Numbered from the stretch's first letter, positions 1 to 9,078 are shown. The stretch: 64,000 nucleotides of DNA from Cyclobacterium marinum DSM 745 (GCF_000222485.1 NC_015914.1:5004001-5068000); one strand, 5' to 3'. A program made the numbers and translations. The notes: generated by a model from the letters alone, not told the origin.

Positions 1-1
1 T

Positions 2-1105
2 TTGAAAAGTAGAATTCTTGGAGAGAATCCATGCCAAGTAGAACGATTATTTAAAAAAATTAAACTTTTTGGAAACCATGCCAGACAAGCCGGAGGTGTT
101 TGTGGCATAGAAATGGCCTTATGGGATTTGGCAGGTAAAGCTTATAATGTACCTATCTATCAAATGTTGGGTGGAAAATATCGAGATTCTATTCGGCTAT
201 ATTCCGATACTACCAAGTCCAATGATCCTGAAGTATTTGCAGATAGGTTGAAAGCCCGCAAAGACAAAGGCTATACCTTTCTTAAAATGGATTTTGGTGT
301 GGAGATGGTAAAAGACAATGAGGGATCTGTTGTCAATACCAGGGCCTTTGAAAAAGGCAAATCTTGGGATTCAGAATATGGAAGCTATGGTAGAACCGGA
401 CACCCTTTTACAGGAGTTCAAATAACAGATAAAGGGATTGCTGAAATGGTCGAATATGTTGCGGCAGTTAGAAATAAGGTTGGCTATGATATCCCCTTAG
501 CAGCAGATCATTTTGGTCATTTTGATTATAAGGAATGTATCAGGTTGGGAGAGGCATTGGAGCCATATCGTTTGGCTTGGCTTGAAGACATGGTACCTTG
601 GTTTTATACTGAAAAATGGAAACAGATAACGGATGCCATTAAAACGCCAACTTTGACAGGGGAAGATATTTTTCTTAAAGAAGAGTTTATTAAGTTGATT
701 GATGCACGAGCCATAGATATGATCCAACCTGATTTGGCCTCTTCCGGAGGAATTTTGGAAACCAAAAAAATTGGAGATTATGCAGAAGAAAAAGGAATTC
801 CGATGGCCATGCATTTTGCCGGAACTCCCGTTTCCTTTATGGCCAATATTCATTGTGCAGCAGCCACTGAAAACTTCATTTCTCTGGAACACCATTCTGT
901 AGATATTCCATGGTGGGAGGATCTGGTGAAAGATATACCCAAACCACTCGTCACAGATGGCTTTGCTAAAGTGCCGGAAGGTCCCGGTTTGGGAATTGAC
1001 TTAAATGAGGATGTGATAAAAGAGCACTTACAGGATGGTACTGAGTACTTTGCACCTACAGAAGAATGGAATACTGATCGTTCAAATGACAGGTGGTGGA
1101 GTTAA
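2..1105 (+). CDS. Mandelate racemase/muconate lactonizing enzyme family dehydratase (5' truncated)
   Basis: Enolase-superfamily enzyme, probably a sugar-acid dehydratase that abstracts a proton alpha to a carboxylate with Mg2+ help. The reading frame is open to the window edge and the first in-frame codon is TTG, so the true start and the N-terminal capping domain lie upstream; about 367 residues remain of a usual 400 or so. Visible family landmarks are FLKMDFG (first barrel strand), ADHFGHFD, LAWLEDM and TGEDIF (the metal-ligand Asp/Glu/Glu series), IQPDLASSGGI, and a late HFAGTP segment that could carry the catalytic His. A secreted RraA-like protein follows 104 bases downstream on the same strand, which fits sugar-acid catabolism. 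The substrate cannot be read from the sequence. Confidence 0.85.
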   Translation: MKSRILGENPCQVERLFKKIKLFGNHARQAGGVCGIEMALWDLAGKAYNVPIYQMLGGKYRDSIRLYSDTTKSNDPEVFADRLKARKDKGYTFLKMDFGVEMVKDNEGSVVNTRAFEKGKSWDSEYGSYGRTGHPFTGVQITDKGIAEMVEYVAAVRNKVGYDIPLAADHFGHFDYKECIRLGEALEPYRLAWLEDMVPWFYTEKWKQITDAIKTPTLTGEDIFLKEEFIKLIDARAIDMIQPDLASSGGILETKKIGDYAEEKGIPMAMHFAGTPVSFMANIHCAAATENFISLEHHSVDIPWWEDLVKDIPKPLVTDGFAKVPEGPGLGIDLNEDVIKEHLQDGTEYFAPTEEWNTDRSNDRWWS

Positions 1106-1209
1106 TAAAACCCTATACTAAATTGATGGTAATTAATTTAGATGAAAGGGAGGTTGTTTTATTACATACTTTTAAGGAAATTCACGTTTAATTAGTAAAA
1201 AAATAGAAA

Positions 1210-2145
1210 ATGATGAAGAAGATTTTGCTTGTATGCTTGGTATGCTTGTCTGCATTTAATTTGGAAAGTTTTTCCCAGCAGATTTCACCTAGTCCGGAAC
1301 AAATAATCGCACTTACTGCTGAGTGGAAAGGGGAAAGATTCCCTGATGGTAGACCTAAAGTTTCTGATGAGCACTTGGAACGGTTAAAGGCCATTTCTGT
1401 GGAAGAAGCCTGGGGTATATTGAGAAACAAAGGCTATAACAATCAGTTTGAAAATGACTGGGTTATTTTAGACGATAATGAAGTGATGACGGGTAGGGCT
1501 GTTACTGCCCAATATATGCCGTTTAGAGAAGATGTTGACAATCTAGTAAAAAAGATTGGAAAAGAGGAAGGCCGTGCTCAGTCCGGAGGAACCAATTCCT
1601 GGCCAATCGATGGTTTGGTAGAAGGAGATGTATATATCGCGGATAGTTATGGTAAGATTGCCAACGGTACTTTGATCGGTGATAATCTTGGTACTGCCAT
1701 TTACTCTAACTCCAAAAGAGGTGTTATTTTCAATGGTTCTGTAAGAGATATGGATGGATTATCTAAAATAGAAGGATTTAATCTTTGGATCAAAGGTCAT
1801 GATCCTTCTTATATTCAAGATATGATGCTTACTACTATAAATTATCCGATAAGGATTGGTAGGGCCACTGTATTACCTGGAGATGCTGTGTTGGCTAATA
1901 AATGGGGTGTGGTTTTTATCCCTGCTCATTTGGTGCCTGAGTTGGTAATCAATGCCGAATTTACCGCTCTTAGAGATCAATTTGGTCACATGCGATTGAA
2001 GGAAAAGAAATATACTGCAGGTGAAATTGATAGTAGATGGAGTGAAGCAATTAAAGCTGATTTCATGGATTGGTTGAATAAGAAAAAAGACCTTCCAATG
2101 AGCAAAGAAGAGTTGGATGCTTACTTAGAAGATAGAAACTGGTAA
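1210..2145 (+). CDS. Secreted RraA-family protein (aldolase-like)
   Basis: RraA-fold protein of 311 residues with an N-terminal signal peptide (about residues 1-22, ending FSQQ), so probably periplasmic. The fold is shared by the RNase E inhibitor RraA and by 4-hydroxy-4-methyl-2-oxoglutarate/oxaloacetate aldolases. The characteristic segment with GVIFNGSVRDMDGL contains the Arg-Asp pair used for pyruvate and metal binding in the aldolases, followed by GRATVLPGDAVLANKWGVV. It is longer than cytoplasmic RraA (about 160 residues) because of a leader and C-terminal helices. Its position just after a sugar-acid dehydratase makes a catabolic lyase role more likely than RNase regulation; that is inference. 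The start at ATGATGAAG gives a clean signal peptide. A strong hairpin terminator follows. Confidence 0.85.
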   Translation: MMKKILLVCLVCLSAFNLESFSQQISPSPEQIIALTAEWKGERFPDGRPKVSDEHLERLKAISVEEAWGILRNKGYNNQFENDWVILDDNEVMTGRAVTAQYMPFREDVDNLVKKIGKEEGRAQSGGTNSWPIDGLVEGDVYIADSYGKIANGTLIGDNLGTAIYSNSKRGVIFNGSVRDMDGLSKIEGFNLWIKGHDPSYIQDMMLTTINYPIRIGRATVLPGDAVLANKWGVVFIPAHLVPELVINAEFTALRDQFGHMRLKEKKYTAGEIDSRWSEAIKADFMDWLNKKKDLPMSKEELDAYLEDRNW

Positions 2146-2152
2146 TTTGAAA

Positions 2153-2185
2153 AACCTCCTTTATTAACTTAAAGGAGGTTTTTTT
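2153..2185 (+). terminator. Rho-independent terminator after the RraA-like gene
   Basis: A perfect 10-bp stem AACCTCCTTT/AAAGGAGGTT with an 8-base loop is followed by a run of T. It lies seven bases after the stop codon and closes the two-gene dehydratase/RraA unit. Confidence 0.9.
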
Positions 2186-2557
2186 ACTAAGTTTTTGACT
2201 TTGGTTTAAATCTTTTAAATAGAATTTAAAAAAGGTTGCATAATTTTGCTAAGCTAGAGCAGTTTAACTGTACTTACAGTTTAAAATTCAATAGTAATCT
2301 ATACCAAAGACACATTATTCTGTCTGAAACTATTATAAAATCTGTTACTTCGTTCCTGTTTGCAATTTGATTATAGCAATGTCTTGATTATGCTGCAAAA
2401 GTGTCTACTTTCCTTGAGACAATTATATTTTATTATAAATCCGAATTCAAAGGATTAATATTTCATTAAAGGCTTTTCAGGATACCATTCCAAAACTTTC
2501 AAAAAATTCCTGCTAAGTATATTTTTTAAGGTGAATATTTTGAATTTGAATCGAAAT
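2186..2557. other. AT-rich intergenic region between converging genes
   Basis: No convincing gene is present. It holds a 7-bp inverted repeat AACTGTA/TACAGTT (2266-2281) and a TAATTTTG at 2241-2248 that resembles the Bacteroidota -7 promoter box (TAnnTTTG). There is no TTTG at the expected upstream distance and no + strand gene follows for more than 5 kb, so these may be chance. Confidence 0.4.
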
Positions 2558-5131
2558 TTACTTTTCGTTGGTACTCCTTGAAATGTCTCGTATAATTTGA
2601 TCCAATTCTTCGGTGGAAGCCATAATATAACTTAAAATCTCATCAAGCTCTTTACCGGTGTAATGCATATCTTGTTGAAGGTTAATTAATCCCATTATTC
2701 TAGCTACAGGAGCACGTACTATGTGAGATTGTTTCCAAGCAATGTCTTTTAGTTTTTTATTTTGTTTTTCGATAGCATTGATATGCTTTATTTTATCCGT
2801 AATATCACGTGAAAAACAAGCGACTCCGGTTATTCTTTTTTCCTCTGAATCATTGTTAATTATTGGATACATTCCAATTTGGAATGTTTTGGTATTTCCC
2901 ATATCATTATTGGTTTCATAAGTAAAAAATTGTTGTTCACCTTCAAGCACTTTACTAAATTGATCTCTCCAATAGTTAAAGATTACGTCATCGTTAGTAT
3001 CAAAAACAATTTCCCCTAGTTCATATTTTTTACCTACTAAGCCCTGCATTTCTTTATTAAAAGCGTTGTTGGCTATAATAAGTCTAAACTCTCTATCAAT
3101 TGCATAAATTAAATCTTCTGTACTATTGATTACATGTTCTTGAAGTAGCCTTACTTCAGCCAATTTTTTTTGCTGTTTAATTCTTCCGGTTATGTTTTTC
3201 AGGTAAACCACAAGTCCATTTTCTTTAGGAAAAGCTGAGCACTCTAACCAAATGTCTACTGTAGGATAATATTCTACAAATCGTCTTTCTTGTCTAGTTT
3301 CCATGGAATAGGAAAACTCCTTATAAAACTTTAGTTCTTTGGCATCTTCGTAGATGTCCCATAAATTTTTTCCTACAATTCTTTCTTTGGGCATTTTTAA
3401 GATACTTTCAGCTGCATTGTTCCAGTAGGTTACTTTCCAGTCTTTTTCTACAGAGAAAAAACCATCAGTAATACTTTCCAAGATTTCCTCTCTTTCCCGG
3501 TTAACTCTTTCTAATTCTGATTTATAAGCAACTTCCTCTGTGACATCATAATTGATCCCCACCATTCTCACCGGTTTTCCTGAATTATTTCGGACTATAT
3601 AAGCCACTGCTTTAATAAATCGTACCTCCTCCGAATCCGGCCATATTATTCTAAACTGTGTGTTGTAGTCTTTTTTGCCTAGTAAAGCCTCTTTTATTTG
3701 TAGGTTTTGGGATTCACGATCATCAGGGTGTAGCCCTAACAACCATTCGTTATAATGATGACTAGAATTACCTATATTCCTCCTATTCAATAATTGCATG
3801 GTTTCATCCCAGACTACCGTATCTTTTTCAATATTCCAATCCCAAACACCAATGGTAGAAGCTTTGGAAGCCAGTTCATAACGCATTTTGGCATCCATGA
3901 TTTCTTGCTCTGTTTTTTTCCTTTCATCTATGTCTTGGATACTCCCATATATTCGAAAAAGCTTTCCATTTAACCATTCTGTTTCAGCTTGAACGCGCAC
4001 CCAAATTAATCTTCCTTTTGATGTAATAAGCTGAGTATCAATATCAAAATGGTTAATTTTGCCCTTAATAGCCAAGTCAACCTTATTTTGAATTAAGTTC
4101 CTAGAATATCCTTCCCTATAAAAATTGATAGCATTTTTAAGGTCCGGTTCATAATCCTCATCCAAATCATGGATGATTTTTGTCATAGGAGACCAATACA
4201 AATTGTTTTGAGTTAGGATCATTTCCCAAGTACCAATTCGTACTATTTCATTGGTCCTTTTAATTAAATCCTCTAGGTTTTTTTGATGGCTTATATCTTT
4301 TCCTACACAATAAATAAAAGATTCAGAGGGAAGAAAAGTTGCTGTTAAGTTGATCCATTTTATTTGGTCATTAATTAAAATTGGAATATCTATTTCATCT
4401 ATCTTTCTAGATTGTTCAATTTTGAAGAGAAAATCATCAAATTTTATTCTTTCAGCTAAAGGAATCATGTCACGAAAGGAAATGCCTTTTAATTCATTTT
4501 CAGCGCATTCAAAGGTTTTTGAAGCTTGAATATTTCCTTTGACAACTATGCCTTTGGCATCGGTTACAAATAAAAGATTGGGTATTAATTCAAATATTGT
4601 TAGCAGCTCATTTTCACTTTTTAAGCGCATTATTTCCATTCCAAGTCGGTTACTTAGGCTTTCAAAAAATGGAAAATGCTGTTCCAGTTGTATTTGCTTT
4701 TTGCTTGTATAAATCGTGATAACCCCAACCAGGTCTTTGTTATTATGAATTGGAATTCCAATAGCGGAATTTATTCCAAAATTTTTCATTTCATTAATGC
4801 CTACGATATCAGCATTTCTTCTAATATTTTCCCAAAATATAATATGCCCTTTTTCCCAGGCTATTCCAGGTAATCGTGAACCAAATTTTGCTTCTTTAAA
4901 AGAAGACCGAAAAGTAAGTATATCTCCATATTTATTTGTATTGGTTGTAGTGATAACTTTATTAAGCTTACTGTTATCAATGTTCATTATCCAACCCTCA
5001 GCAACTTCAAGACCTGTAAAATTCAATATAACCTTTAGTAGGGCAGAAAATTTATCCTCGATATTTTTTGGTTGAGCAACAGCATGGTTCATTTTTTTGA
5101 AAACCCCTTCAAGTTGCCTTTTCTTCACCAA
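2558..5131 (-). CDS. GAF/multi-PAS sensor with DHp-like C terminus (3' part of an interrupted gene)
   Basis: A cytoplasmic sensor of 857 residues. A GAF domain (about 15-170) is followed by roughly five PAS/PAC units (about 175-285, 290-410, 415-545, 550-665, 670-795). The last 60 residues form a dimerisation/phosphoacceptor-like helix pair with QSHIVRAPVARIMGL, where the His sits as in HisKA domains. The protein ends there and has no HATPase_c domain, so it cannot phosphorylate itself in the usual way. No membrane segment is seen. The TTG at 5131 is not a natural start: the frame stays open back to the TAA that ends the upstream reading frame, and those 16 codons complete the upstream PAS domain. 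If translated separately, the first ATG is at 5092. Confidence 0.8.
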   Translation of the reverse strand: MVKKRQLEGVFKKMNHAVAQPKNIEDKFSALLKVILNFTGLEVAEGWIMNIDNSKLNKVITTTNTNKYGDILTFRSSFKEAKFGSRLPGIAWEKGHIIFWENIRRNADIVGINEMKNFGINSAIGIPIHNNKDLVGVITIYTSKKQIQLEQHFPFFESLSNRLGMEIMRLKSENELLTIFELIPNLLFVTDAKGIVVKGNIQASKTFECAENELKGISFRDMIPLAERIKFDDFLFKIEQSRKIDEIDIPILINDQIKWINLTATFLPSESFIYCVGKDISHQKNLEDLIKRTNEIVRIGTWEMILTQNNLYWSPMTKIIHDLDEDYEPDLKNAINFYREGYSRNLIQNKVDLAIKGKINHFDIDTQLITSKGRLIWVRVQAETEWLNGKLFRIYGSIQDIDERKKTEQEIMDAKMRYELASKASTIGVWDWNIEKDTVVWDETMQLLNRRNIGNSSHHYNEWLLGLHPDDRESQNLQIKEALLGKKDYNTQFRIIWPDSEEVRFIKAVAYIVRNNSGKPVRMVGINYDVTEEVAYKSELERVNREREEILESITDGFFSVEKDWKVTYWNNAAESILKMPKERIVGKNLWDIYEDAKELKFYKEFSYSMETRQERRFVEYYPTVDIWLECSAFPKENGLVVYLKNITGRIKQQKKLAEVRLLQEHVINSTEDLIYAIDREFRLIIANNAFNKEMQGLVGKKYELGEIVFDTNDDVIFNYWRDQFSKVLEGEQQFFTYETNNDMGNTKTFQIGMYPIINNDSEEKRITGVACFSRDITDKIKHINAIEKQNKKLKDIAWKQSHIVRAPVARIMGLINLQQDMHYTGKELDEILSYIMASTEELDQIIRDISRSTNEK

Positions 5132-5179
5132 GTCTGTTACTTGACGTTGAATACTTATCCAGTTTGTTATTAAGCCATT

Positions 5180-6676
5180 TTAATCCGAAATGGGCACAAC
5201 TGAAAATTCAACCCAAAATTCTGTTCCATCTTTTTTATAATTAATTGTCTCAATTCGACAAGGATATCCATTGGTCAATGCTTTCTTTAATCTTTTTAAT
5301 TCTTTTTTGTTACTTTTTTCGCCTTGTAAAATACGTGGTGATTTTCCTATTATTTCTTCTTTTGTATACCCAGTCTGATTTAAAAAAGCATCATTTGCAA
5401 AAATTATTCGAGGTCCTGCAGGATTGATTTCATCAACTTCTGTGATTAAAATAGGATCATTGGCACTTTTGACCACTTTTTCCATTAAACTCAATTGATG
5501 CTGCCTTTCCTTTTTCTTGGTAACATCTTGCATGGCTCCAAATGCCTTAACTGCCTTGCCTTCCGGGTTTCTAATAAATACACATTGTTCGAATACATAG
5601 GCATAATTTCCATCCGCTTTCTGAAACCTATAATTGGCTTGCCATTTGTTACTCATACTGATTAAAGCCTTATTAAAATCATTCAATGTTGACTGCAGGT
5701 CTACAGGATGTATTTTTTCTGCCCAGCTAGTGATATTGCGAAGTTGTTCCGGTTTATAACCAAATAAGGATGTGAAATTGCTACTCCATTCTAGTCTATC
5801 TTCTTTTATTTCATACTCCCAAGTAACATTATTGGTGGCTTGCAACACCATTTGATAACGGTTTTCACCTTTATTTAGTGATTCTTTTGTTCTTTCAAGT
5901 TCAGAAATATCAAGACAAGTCAAAAGGAGCATAGGGTATTCGTCATTTTGAATATATTGTATGGTAAGATGTAGAGATAGGGGTTCTGAATCTTTATCTT
6001 TTGGATAAAATATTGTTTGTAAAGATCCATTACTTTTGGAAGGTCGAGTACCAGTGAAATTTTTAATTAAACTATCCTCTACATCTGAAAAAAGTTCGTA
6101 TATATATTCAACCTGTTTACCAGACAATGCCAATAGTTCTGTTGCCTTTTTAGAACATTGAACGATAGATAAATCGTCAGCTCTGCATAGAAATTTGGGT
6201 AATGTACTTTCGTTGAAAAGTAAATTGTATAGCTTATGAGGTGAAGTATTTATTGGGCCATTGGAGGTTTCTTTCTTTTTTGAAGATTTATTTTTGAAAT
6301 TTTTGTTTCGGTAAGCAATTGACAAAGTTTTATACAATTGGAGTTTATCCAAATGCTCTATTGTCAATACATCTTGCACACCCTGTTCCAATATATCATC
6401 AATTCCTGTTAAATCTGCGTTGGAGGTCAAAACTATAATTGGAATTCCTCCTAGTAAATTGTGAAATTCACCTACAACTTCAGGATTAAAATCCTTAACG
6501 TTTTCTAAAGCAAAAAATATAATGTCAAATTTATTTTGAGGTATTTCTTGAATATTTTTACTTCTAAAAAGTTGGTGTTCATTTCCTTCGATCTCTTTAA
6601 ATAATTCATTCAATAACAAATAATGTTTTGTATCATCTGATATCAATAAAATATTTTTAAATTTTAAATTTTTCAT
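5180..6676 (-). CDS. Degenerate receiver plus triple-PAS protein (5' part of an interrupted gene)
   Basis: 498 residues. Residues 1-125 have a CheY-like layout: NILLISDD carries the acidic pair after strand 1 and IPIIVLTSNAD corresponds to strand 4 with its Thr/Ser. At the expected phosphoacceptor the sequence is FDIIFFALEN, with Ala where Asp normally sits, and no Lys is evident at the strand-5 position (DVLTIEHLD). It is therefore probably a pseudo-receiver that cannot be phosphorylated. Three PAS domains follow (about 150-265, 270-390, 395-498). The third contains NDAFLNQTGYTKEEIIGKSPRILQG, close to the bacteriophytochrome/LOV-like PAS subtype but without the flavin-binding Cys. The third PAS is cut off in its last strand by TAA. 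An inverted repeat lies just upstream of the start. Confidence 0.8.
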   Translation of the reverse strand: MKNLKFKNILLISDDTKHYLLLNELFKEIEGNEHQLFRSKNIQEIPQNKFDIIFFALENVKDFNPEVVGEFHNLLGGIPIIVLTSNADLTGIDDILEQGVQDVLTIEHLDKLQLYKTLSIAYRNKNFKNKSSKKKETSNGPINTSPHKLYNLLFNESTLPKFLCRADDLSIVQCSKKATELLALSGKQVEYIYELFSDVEDSLIKNFTGTRPSKSNGSLQTIFYPKDKDSEPLSLHLTIQYIQNDEYPMLLLTCLDISELERTKESLNKGENRYQMVLQATNNVTWEYEIKEDRLEWSSNFTSLFGYKPEQLRNITSWAEKIHPVDLQSTLNDFNKALISMSNKWQANYRFQKADGNYAYVFEQCVFIRNPEGKAVKAFGAMQDVTKKKERQHQLSLMEKVVKSANDPILITEVDEINPAGPRIIFANDAFLNQTGYTKEEIIGKSPRILQGEKSNKKELKRLKKALTNGYPCRIETINYKKDGTEFWVEFSVVPISD

Positions 6677-6695
6677 TTTGTCAAGTAATAATAAT

Positions 6696-6749
6696 TGTAA
6701 AGAGATTGTACATCTTTACAGTTAATGTTTTTAAGACTTCTCGTCTTAA
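6696..6749. promoter_or_regulatory. Two inverted repeats upstream of the interrupted sensor gene
   Basis: TGTAAAGA/TCTTTACA (6696-6703 and 6713-6720, 9-base spacer) and TTAAGAC/GTCTTAA (6731-6737 and 6743-6749, 5-base spacer) are perfect inverted repeats 20-75 bases upstream of the ATG at 6676. They could be operator sites or leader hairpins for the sensor gene. No regulator can be assigned. Confidence 0.35.
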
Positions 6750-7184
6750 TATTTAGATAAATCATTTACTTGAAAACACTTAGCTAGATTGTCTTGAATG
6801 ATTATTTCATTATTTATTGAATTAAATATTCAAAAAAAATCAAAAGAATTTAATTGAAAATGAAGATTCAAAAAGACAATAAGAACCTATATTATAAACT
6901 CAATTGTATTAATAAAGTTTTAATTTTTCACCATAGTTTTTATACAGCATACTGCAATAATTGATCCATATATGAATCTAATACAAGGTAGGTAGGTTTT
7001 CTATTAATGTTCAATTCGATTATAATTGTTAAATAATCATCAAAGAAATTAAGAATAAGGCATTTTAATCTGAATAATAAATGATTTTAAATCAGATTTA
7101 CAACACGATTTACTCATTTGTAAAAATAGTTTAATAAGCAATAAATGGGTGATAAGCCGATTGTAAAAAATCGAATCTTATTAG

Positions 7185-7301
7185 GATATTTGGGTCATTG
7201 TCTTGGGTGACATTGCCGATCTTAAGCTTGGATCTACCTTAAAATCTTTACTTGATAATACTAATGTGGTTGATGATTTTCTTGTTAAATTAGAACCTTA
7301 A
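7185..7301 (+). pseudogene. Possible coding remnant of 38 codons
   Basis: After an in-frame TAG the frame reads DIWVIVLGDIADLKLGST, continues through SLLDNTNVVDDFLVKLEP and ends in TAA. Its composition is more protein-like than the surrounding AT-rich DNA, but there is no start codon. It may be the decayed end of a gene or chance. No family was recognised. Confidence 0.2.
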
Positions 7302-7361
7302 AAAGCCTCCTAGCTAATTTTGTAAAATATAGTTGCAGCAAAACTAGCCAAAAGAATGTAT

Positions 7362-7757
7362 TTATTTAATCGGAAAATTATCGGATCTTGAATCCCCAAC
7401 TTGGATAATTTCTGTTACCACATATTCACTAGCTCCCCTCCAAGGGATTGGATTTAAATATTCTTTATATCGAAGTTCCACAAATTTACCTCCGGAGCGC
7501 TCTAAAATTAAAGCAACGGAATCCCCTTCCGCGCTAAATCTAAACTCATTACTTTGAAGTGCTCCTGGGTTTGGGCTTTGAAAACCATCCTGTACGAGCC
7601 TTCCTTCCCATGTTTTAAAAATAAAGCCCTTCTTCTCGAAATAATTCAGATTTCCTGCTTTAACTCCTTCTGCAAATACAAAATAATACCTCCACCAAAA
7701 AACTCCTACAAGTATTACGAGCAGCAAAATGACTGCCGGACCAATTAATTTTTTCAT
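7362..7757 (-). CDS. Small membrane-anchored protein of unknown function
   Basis: 131 residues with one N-terminal membrane segment (about residues 4-25, PAVILLLVILVGVFWW) and a predicted extracytoplasmic domain. The segment GVKAGNLNYFEKKGFIFKTWEG recalls a short conserved Bacteroidota protein family with a G-x-R-x-G...KG-x-x-FKTWEG-x-L pattern. As I recall, members have sometimes been mislabelled 6-phosphogluconate dehydrogenase, although nothing here resembles that enzyme. The function is not known to me. It is a single gene on the minus strand, with divergent cbpA starting 115 bases away. The ATG start gives a good membrane anchor. Confidence 0.7.
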   Translation of the reverse strand: MKKLIGPAVILLLVILVGVFWWRYYFVFAEGVKAGNLNYFEKKGFIFKTWEGRLVQDGFQSPNPGALQSNEFRFSAEGDSVALILERSGGKFVELRYKEYLNPIPWRGASEYVVTEIIQVGDSRSDNFPIK

Positions 7758-7872
7758 TACGATTTCAATTGAAGTTAAGGCTTAGCAAATATACTAATAA
7801 ATCACAATTTTTGTATATTCATGCATTATTGTATCAAGCTTCTTTAATCAAAAATAACGCTATTTATACACC

Positions 7873-8778
7873 ATGGAATTTATTGATTACTATAAACTAT
7901 TGGGGATAAATAAATCGGCTACTCCTGATGAAATTAAAAAAGCCTATAGGAAAATGGCCAGAAAATACCATCCTGATCTCAACCCTGACGACAAAGAAGC
8001 TGAAAAGAAGTTTCAAGCCGTAAATGAGGCAAATGAAGTACTTAGCGATCCTGAAAAACGTAAAAAGTACGATTTATATGGTGAAAATTGGAAAAACCAA
8101 GAGGCTTATCAAAATACCGGTAATGGTGGGGGAGGAAGAAGGCAAAATCAATACAGTAATGCTGATTTTGAACAGGCCTTTAGGGATGGGGGATTTTCAG
8201 ACTTTTTTGATTCCTTGTTTGGGGCCGGAGCAAGAAGGTCTTCCAGTTCAAACATTAAATTTAAAGGTCAAGACCTTCACGCTACTTTGGAGCTTCACCT
8301 AAGGGATGTGCTTGAATCCGATAAACGTACTTTAGAGATCAATGGAAAAAAAATCAGGTTAACCATCAAGGCAGGTGTTGAAGATGGACAAACCATAAAA
8401 ATTAAAAATCATGGGGGTGATGGTGTAAATGGGGGGCCAAGGGGAGATTTGTACATCACTTTTAAAATAGCCCCAGACCCAGAATTTAAAAGAGAGGGTT
8501 CAGATTTACACAAAGAAGTACCAGTTGACTTATACAAAGCCATATTAGGAGGGGATATCATCGTTTCCACATTAACTGGAAAGGTGAAATTGAAAGTGGT
8601 TCCAGGAACTCAGAATGGTACTAAGGTGAAGCTCAAAGGTAAAGGTTTTCCCGTTTATAATAAGGAGGGAGCTTTTGGGGATTTGTATTTGACCTATTTG
8701 GTCAAAATACCTAGTAAACTTACTTCCGAGGAGAAAAAACTATTTGAACAATTGGCTAACCTTAGAAACCATGAATAA
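7873..8778 (+). CDS. cbpA: DnaJ-family co-chaperone CbpA-like
   Basis: J-domain protein of 301 residues that stimulates DnaK ATPase activity and, in the CbpA family, can also bind curved DNA. Residues 4-70 form the J domain with the essential HPD at 33-35 (KYHPDLNP). A Gly-rich linker (about 85-125) follows, then two DnaJ C-terminal beta domains (about 130-295, with [22 protein letters not shown] and [12 protein letters not shown]). The Cys-rich zinc finger of DnaJ is absent, which separates CbpA from DnaJ. The next gene, a CbpM-like modulator, starts inside the last codons (ATGAATAA, 8-bp overlap), so the two are translationally coupled. Confidence 0.93.
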   Translation: MEFIDYYKLLGINKSATPDEIKKAYRKMARKYHPDLNPDDKEAEKKFQAVNEANEVLSDPEKRKKYDLYGENWKNQEAYQNTGNGGGGRRQNQYSNADFEQAFRDGGFSDFFDSLFGAGARRSSSSNIKFKGQDLHATLELHLRDVLESDKRTLEINGKKIRLTIKAGVEDGQTIKIKNHGGDGVNGGPRGDLYITFKIAPDPEFKREGSDLHKEVPVDLYKAILGGDIIVSTLTGKVKLKVVPGTQNGTKVKLKGKGFPVYNKEGAFGDLYLTYLVKIPSKLTSEEKKLFEQLANLRNHE

Positions 8779-9067
8779 TTTAAGTGAAGAACATGTTTCA
8801 TTGGAACAGTTTTGCCGATCCTGCAATATAGAATCGACCTTTGTCTATTCTTTAGCAGAGCAAGACTTGTGTGAAATCATTATTATCGAAGAAAAAACCT
8901 ATGTTTTACAGGAGGATTTAGCACTGTTAGAAAGACTTTCTAGGCTACATTATGATATGGAAATAAACATGGAAGGTTTATATGCTATCGCTCATCTACA
9001 AGAAAAAATCGAAAGTCTAAAGGAAGAAGTAAGGTCCTTATCTAGAAAACTAGACAGACATCAATAA
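8771..9067 (+). CDS. cbpM: Chaperone modulator CbpM-like
   Basis: 98 residues with the start placed at the ATG overlapping the cbpA stop; an upstream in-frame TTG at 8744 would lie well inside cbpA and is unlikely. CbpM is a MerR-like small helical protein that binds the J domain of CbpA and blocks its interaction with DnaK. Visible features are the N-terminal [13 protein letters not shown] helix-turn-helix-like part, [25 protein letters not shown], and a C-terminal coiled coil (about 65-96, heptad-like [19 protein letters not shown]). Length and position match the cbpA-cbpM pair known from other bacteria. Confidence 0.88.
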   Translation: MNNLSEEHVSLEQFCRSCNIESTFVYSLAEQDLCEIIIIEEKTYVLQEDLALLERLSRLHYDMEINMEGLYAIAHLQEKIESLKEEVRSLSRKLDRHQ

Positions 9068-9078
9068 AGTCAAAAAAG

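Larger units (their letters stand above)
2558..6676 (-). pseudogene. Single large sensor gene interrupted by an in-frame TAA at 5180-5182
   Basis: The two reading frames 5180-6676 and 2558-5131 are in the same frame and are separated only by one TAA. The first ends in a PAC segment (EFSVVPISD) and the codons just after the stop read NGLITNWISIQRQVTD, the usual closing strand of the same domain type (typically ISD-x-NG-I-NWISIQRDVT). Replacing the stop with any residue gives one protein of about 1,370 residues: receiver-like domain, three PAS, GAF, about five PAS, then a DHp-like helix pair. The stop is therefore a nonsense change, a sequencing error or a readthrough site. The sequence alone cannot choose between these. 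Confidence 0.85.
6677..7361. other. Long AT-rich intergenic region
   Basis: About 685 bases with no gene that can be supported, very AT-rich between 6780 and 7130. Its notable content is the pair of inverted repeats next to the sensor gene start and a short possible coding remnant near 7185-7301, listed separately. Confidence 0.5.

Noticed and set aside
5131..5180. Frameshift as the cause of the split sensor
   Set aside because: The two parts are in the same frame with exactly 16 codons between stop and nominal start, so only a stop codon separates them.
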